Position numbers and translations under genes: made by a program
Notes under the pieces: generated by a model
Database searches by the model: none
Seen by the model: only the letters and a program-made list of their open reading frames with translations
Told to the model about the DNA's origin: nothing
NCBI GenBank assembly: GCA_017395885.1
Contig: JAFQNM010000191.1
Location: forward strand, 1-6,681
Source: Clostridia bacterium
GTDB taxonomy: Bacteria > Bacillota > Clostridia > Oscillospirales > CAG-272
Direction: 5' to 3'
DNA length: 6,681 bases
In this document: positions 5,185-6,681 of the stretch, piece after piece
How the letters are laid out: each line of letters starts with the position of its first letter
Position numbering within the stretch: the first letter of the stretch is position 1

Positions 5185-5202
5185 TAGCTGTGGCTCAGGT
5201 TG

Positions 5203-5231
5203 TTGAATATGCTGAAAAGCTGTGCTAAAAT
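5203..5231 (+). promoter_or_regulatory. Promoter of the esterase gene
   Basis: TTGAAT (5203-5208), a 17-base spacer and TAAAAT (5226-5231) preceded by TGC (extended -10). It is back to back with the lipoprotein promoter, the two -35 boxes being 18 bases apart. The direct repeat AGCTGTG (5186-5192 and 5218-5224, 32 bases or about three helical turns apart) touches both promoters and may be regulatory. Confidence 0.68.
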
Positions 5232-5258
5232 AAAGAAAAAACAAAAGGGTGGAGTAAA

Positions 5259-6092
5259 ATGGTAACAAAAACAGTATATCTGAGAGAAGAGGACGAAAGC
5301 GTAAAAATGCAGACCTTCATCCACGATGATGCATCAAACGTCATAGCGGGAAAAAGGTCGGCAATGGTGGTGCTTGCAGGAGGCGGCTATCTGTTCCAAG
5401 CGAATGACAGAGAGGGAGAGCCTGTTGCCATAAGCTATTTTGCGGCAGGCTATAACTGCTTTCTCGTAAACTATTCGGTCAATGAAAGGGCAAAATTTCC
5501 GGCCCCCGTGGTAGATGCTTCAAGAGCCATCGTCCATATCAGAAGAAATGCAGAGGAGTATAACGTAGACCCTGATAGGATATACGTTATAGGCTTTTCC
5601 GCAGGCGGCCACCTTGCAGCGTCAATAGGCACGTTCTGGAATGAGGAGTGGGCGAGATCCGATAATGAGATGAAGGAGGGCGAGAATAAGCCCACCGCCG
5701 TTCTCACCTGCTATCCTGTAATAACGGGAGATAAAAAGTATTATCATCACGATTCCTTTATGCGTATTCTGGGCTATCCCATTGGGAAAACGGATGCGAC
5801 AGAGGAAGAGCTGAGTCTATACAGCATAGAGAAGCATATATCGGATAAAACCGTTCCTGCCTTTATCTGGCATACCTTTGAGGATACCTGCGTTCCTGTA
5901 GAAAACTCTCTTATTTATGCACGTGCTTTGAAGGAAAAAGGAGTCCATTTTGAAATGCATATATATCCCAAGGGAGATCACGGCCTTGCCCTTGCCACAA
6001 GGGAAACATGGTGGGGAGCAGATATACTTGATGATCCTCACGTTGCAACGTGGTTCAGAGACAGTCTTGAATTCCTGAAAATAATAAGATAA
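5259..6092 (+). CDS. Alpha/beta-hydrolase, probable carbohydrate (acetyl-xylan/feruloyl-type) esterase
   Basis: 277 residues, a complete single-domain serine hydrolase. The oxyanion loop is LAGGGY (39-44). The nucleophile elbow is GFSAGGHLA (112-120) with S114. The acid is D209 in HTFEDTCVP, and the base is H241 in PKGDHGLAL. DPDRIYVIGFSAGG and the HxxxD-x2-VP segment are characteristic of the BD-FAE-like / acetyl-esterase branch of the superfamily, whose characterised members remove acetyl or feruloyl groups from hemicellulose oligosaccharides. No signal peptide, so it probably works in the cytoplasm on imported oligosaccharides. GGTGGAG at 5248-5254 precedes the ATG by four bases. It is monocistronic between its own promoter and the terminator at 6136-6167. 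The fold and triad are secure; the substrate is inference, and a general esterase or peptidase-like activity remains possible. Confidence 0.9.
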   Translation: MVTKTVYLREEDESVKMQTFIHDDASNVIAGKRSAMVVLAGGGYLFQANDREGEPVAISYFAAGYNCFLVNYSVNERAKFPAPVVDASRAIVHIRRNAEEYNVDPDRIYVIGFSAGGHLAASIGTFWNEEWARSDNEMKEGENKPTAVLTCYPVITGDKKYYHHDSFMRILGYPIGKTDATEEELSLYSIEKHISDKTVPAFIWHTFEDTCVPVENSLIYARALKEKGVHFEMHIYPKGDHGLALATRETWWGADILDDPHVATWFRDSLEFLKIIR

Positions 6093-6135
6093 ATTGTTGA
6101 TTGCAGTGTTTCTGAACTTGAATACGTAAAAGAAC

Positions 6136-6167
6136 AAAAAATCGGAGAGCCTGCTCTCCGAATTTTT
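6136..6167. terminator. Bidirectional intrinsic terminator after the esterase
   Basis: TCGGAGAG (6142-6149) pairs with CTCTCCGA (6154-6161) around a CCTG loop. Five Ts (6163-6167) follow on the plus strand and six Ts on the minus strand (complement of 6136-6141). It ends the esterase transcript from the left and the rubrerythrin/6198-6449 transcript from the right. Confidence 0.92.
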
Positions 6168-6197
6168 GTTAGTAAATATATTACTTAAAAACTGCTG

Positions 6198-6449
6198 TTA
6201 AACGTTGAATGAAATGACCTCATCGTTTCCGACCCATTTCGTTTTAAGGGCGTTATATACTTGAAAAGCTTCTTCATAGGATGCATTGCTTATACAGTAT
6301 AAATACACATGACTGTTTGACATCCACTTAACTCTATACTTTTCGATGGGCTCAACATCCAATTCTAACATCATTCCGGTGGATGTGTTTAACAGCTTTT
6401 TTCTTAGCTGATTGCTGTTAAAAAAACGTGAAGATTCTTCGATAAACAT
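6198..6449 (-). CDS. Hypothetical protein, 83 residues, downstream of rubrerythrin
   Basis: I do not recognise this protein. It is soluble, with no signal peptide or membrane span. The pattern suggests a small alpha/beta fold: a strand region EPIEKYRVKWMSN, a strand HVYLYCISN, a helix SYEEAFQVYNALK, and a final strand DEVISFNV. It starts 26 bases after the rubrerythrin stop on the same strand with no terminator between, so it is probably cotranscribed, and the shared terminator at 6136-6167 follows it. Its ribosome site is weak (AAGG at 6465-6462, 12 bases before the ATG), and its codon use is more AT-rich than the rubrerythrin gene, so expression may be low or the ORF recently gained. An internal start at Met26/27 is possible. 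Moderate confidence that it is a real gene. Confidence 0.55.
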   Translation of the reverse strand: MFIEESSRFFNSNQLRKKLLNTSTGMMLELDVEPIEKYRVKWMSNSHVYLYCISNASYEEAFQVYNALKTKWVGNDEVISFNV

Positions 6450-6475
6450 AATGTAGTGTTACCTTGAATTTTAAA

Positions 6476-6681
6476 TTACTTAAAATATCTCTTAAGAAGG
6501 CCCTCAAATGCCTTGCCGTGTCTTGCCTCGTCGCGTGCCATCTCGTGAACTGTGTCGTGGATAGCGTCAAGGTTGTTCTGCTTTGCCATCTTAGCAAGCT
6601 CGAACTTACCTGCAGTTGCGCCGCGCTCAGCTTCAACTCTCATTTCAAGGTTCTTCTTTGTGGAGGGAGTAACAACCTCGC
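6476..6681 (-). CDS. Rubrerythrin / reverse rubrerythrin (NADH peroxidase-type), C-terminal 67 residues
   Basis: Only the 3' end is in the window; the start lies beyond 6681. The visible part is the last two helices of a ferritin-like di-iron domain: [20 protein letters not shown], then [21 protein letters not shown], then [20 protein letters not shown] at the C-terminus. The ExxH in DEARHG provides the typical iron ligands (E51 and H54 of the visible part). Rubrerythrins reduce hydrogen peroxide in the cytoplasm of anaerobes using electrons from rubredoxin or NADH-linked partners. Ending at ..LLKRYFK without a C-terminal rubredoxin domain fits the reverse rubrerythrin type, where that domain is N-terminal, but the N-terminus is needed to be sure. 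Codons look like those of a highly expressed gene. The promoter is outside the window. Confidence 0.9.
   Translation of the reverse strand, partial: EVVTPSTKKNLEMRVEAERGATAGKFELAKMAKQNNLDAIHDTVHEMARDEARHGKAFEGLLKRYFK

Noticed and set aside
3552..6161. TCTCCGA/TCGGAGA arms common to the hairpins at 3552-3569 and 6142-6161 as a repeat family
   Set aside because: The shared part is only 7 bases, and short GC-rich terminator stems often converge; loops and flanks differ.
1..6681. CRISPR array, transposase, phage or toxin-antitoxin system
   Set aside because: No regularly spaced direct repeats, no transposase or integrase motifs. The lone XRE protein beside a membrane protein lacks the short overlapping two-gene layout of toxin-antitoxin pairs.

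Overview
The window looks like chromosomal DNA from a gut- or rumen-type member of the Clostridia (Ruminococcus/Oscillospiraceae-like). This rests on moderate GC genes separated by very AT-rich spacers, strong GGAGG-type ribosome sites, frequent TGn-extended -10 promoters, a CFI-box zinc-ribbon protein, a short clostridial-type peptide deformylase and a rubrerythrin-family gene. The genus is an inference from these features, not from a database match.

Layout, left to right. (1) Positions 1-1127, minus strand: most of a cytoplasmic GH29 alpha-L-fucosidase whose 3' end lies outside the window. (2) 1128-1353: divergent promoter region. (3) 1354-2415, plus: a 353-residue zinc-ribbon / CFI-box protein of unknown function with a strong promoter and a palindrome at the start of its transcript. 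(4) 2486-3351, plus: a two-gene unit of peptide deformylase-like protein and low-molecular-weight protein tyrosine phosphatase, joined by an ATGA overlap. The unit is preceded by a 20-pair hairpin that contains the deformylase -10 box in its loop and its Shine-Dalgarno in its 3' arm. (5) 3352-3579: a 228-base convergent spacer with no gene, but with a perfect 21-bp-stem hairpin and three smaller hairpins. (6) 3580-3897, minus: a small XRE-family repressor-like protein, divergent from (7) 4096-4851, plus: a two-helix membrane protein with a strong promoter. (8) 4879-4915: a bidirectional terminator. (9) 4922-5119, minus: a 65-residue predicted lipoprotein with a zinc-ribbon cysteine pattern, divergent from (10) 5259-6092, plus: an alpha/beta-hydrolase resembling acetyl-xylan/feruloyl esterases. 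(11) 6136-6167: a bidirectional terminator. (12) 6198-6449, minus: an unrecognised 83-residue ORF immediately downstream of (13) 6476-6681, minus: the 3' end of a rubrerythrin / reverse-rubrerythrin (NADH peroxidase-type) gene.

Functionally the window is mostly a run of short, separately promoted units and not one pathway. The fucosidase and the esterase both fit intracellular trimming of imported glycans, but they are not in one operon. The XRE gene and the membrane protein form a divergent pair with candidate operators between them, which suggests regulator-target control. I see no CRISPR array, insertion sequence, tRNA, rRNA or clear defence system. The best second-look items are the promoter-in-hairpin ahead of the deformylase, the long perfect palindrome at 3433-3478, the motif-1 variant of the deformylase with its coupled phosphatase, and the small extracytoplasmic zinc-ribbon lipoprotein.
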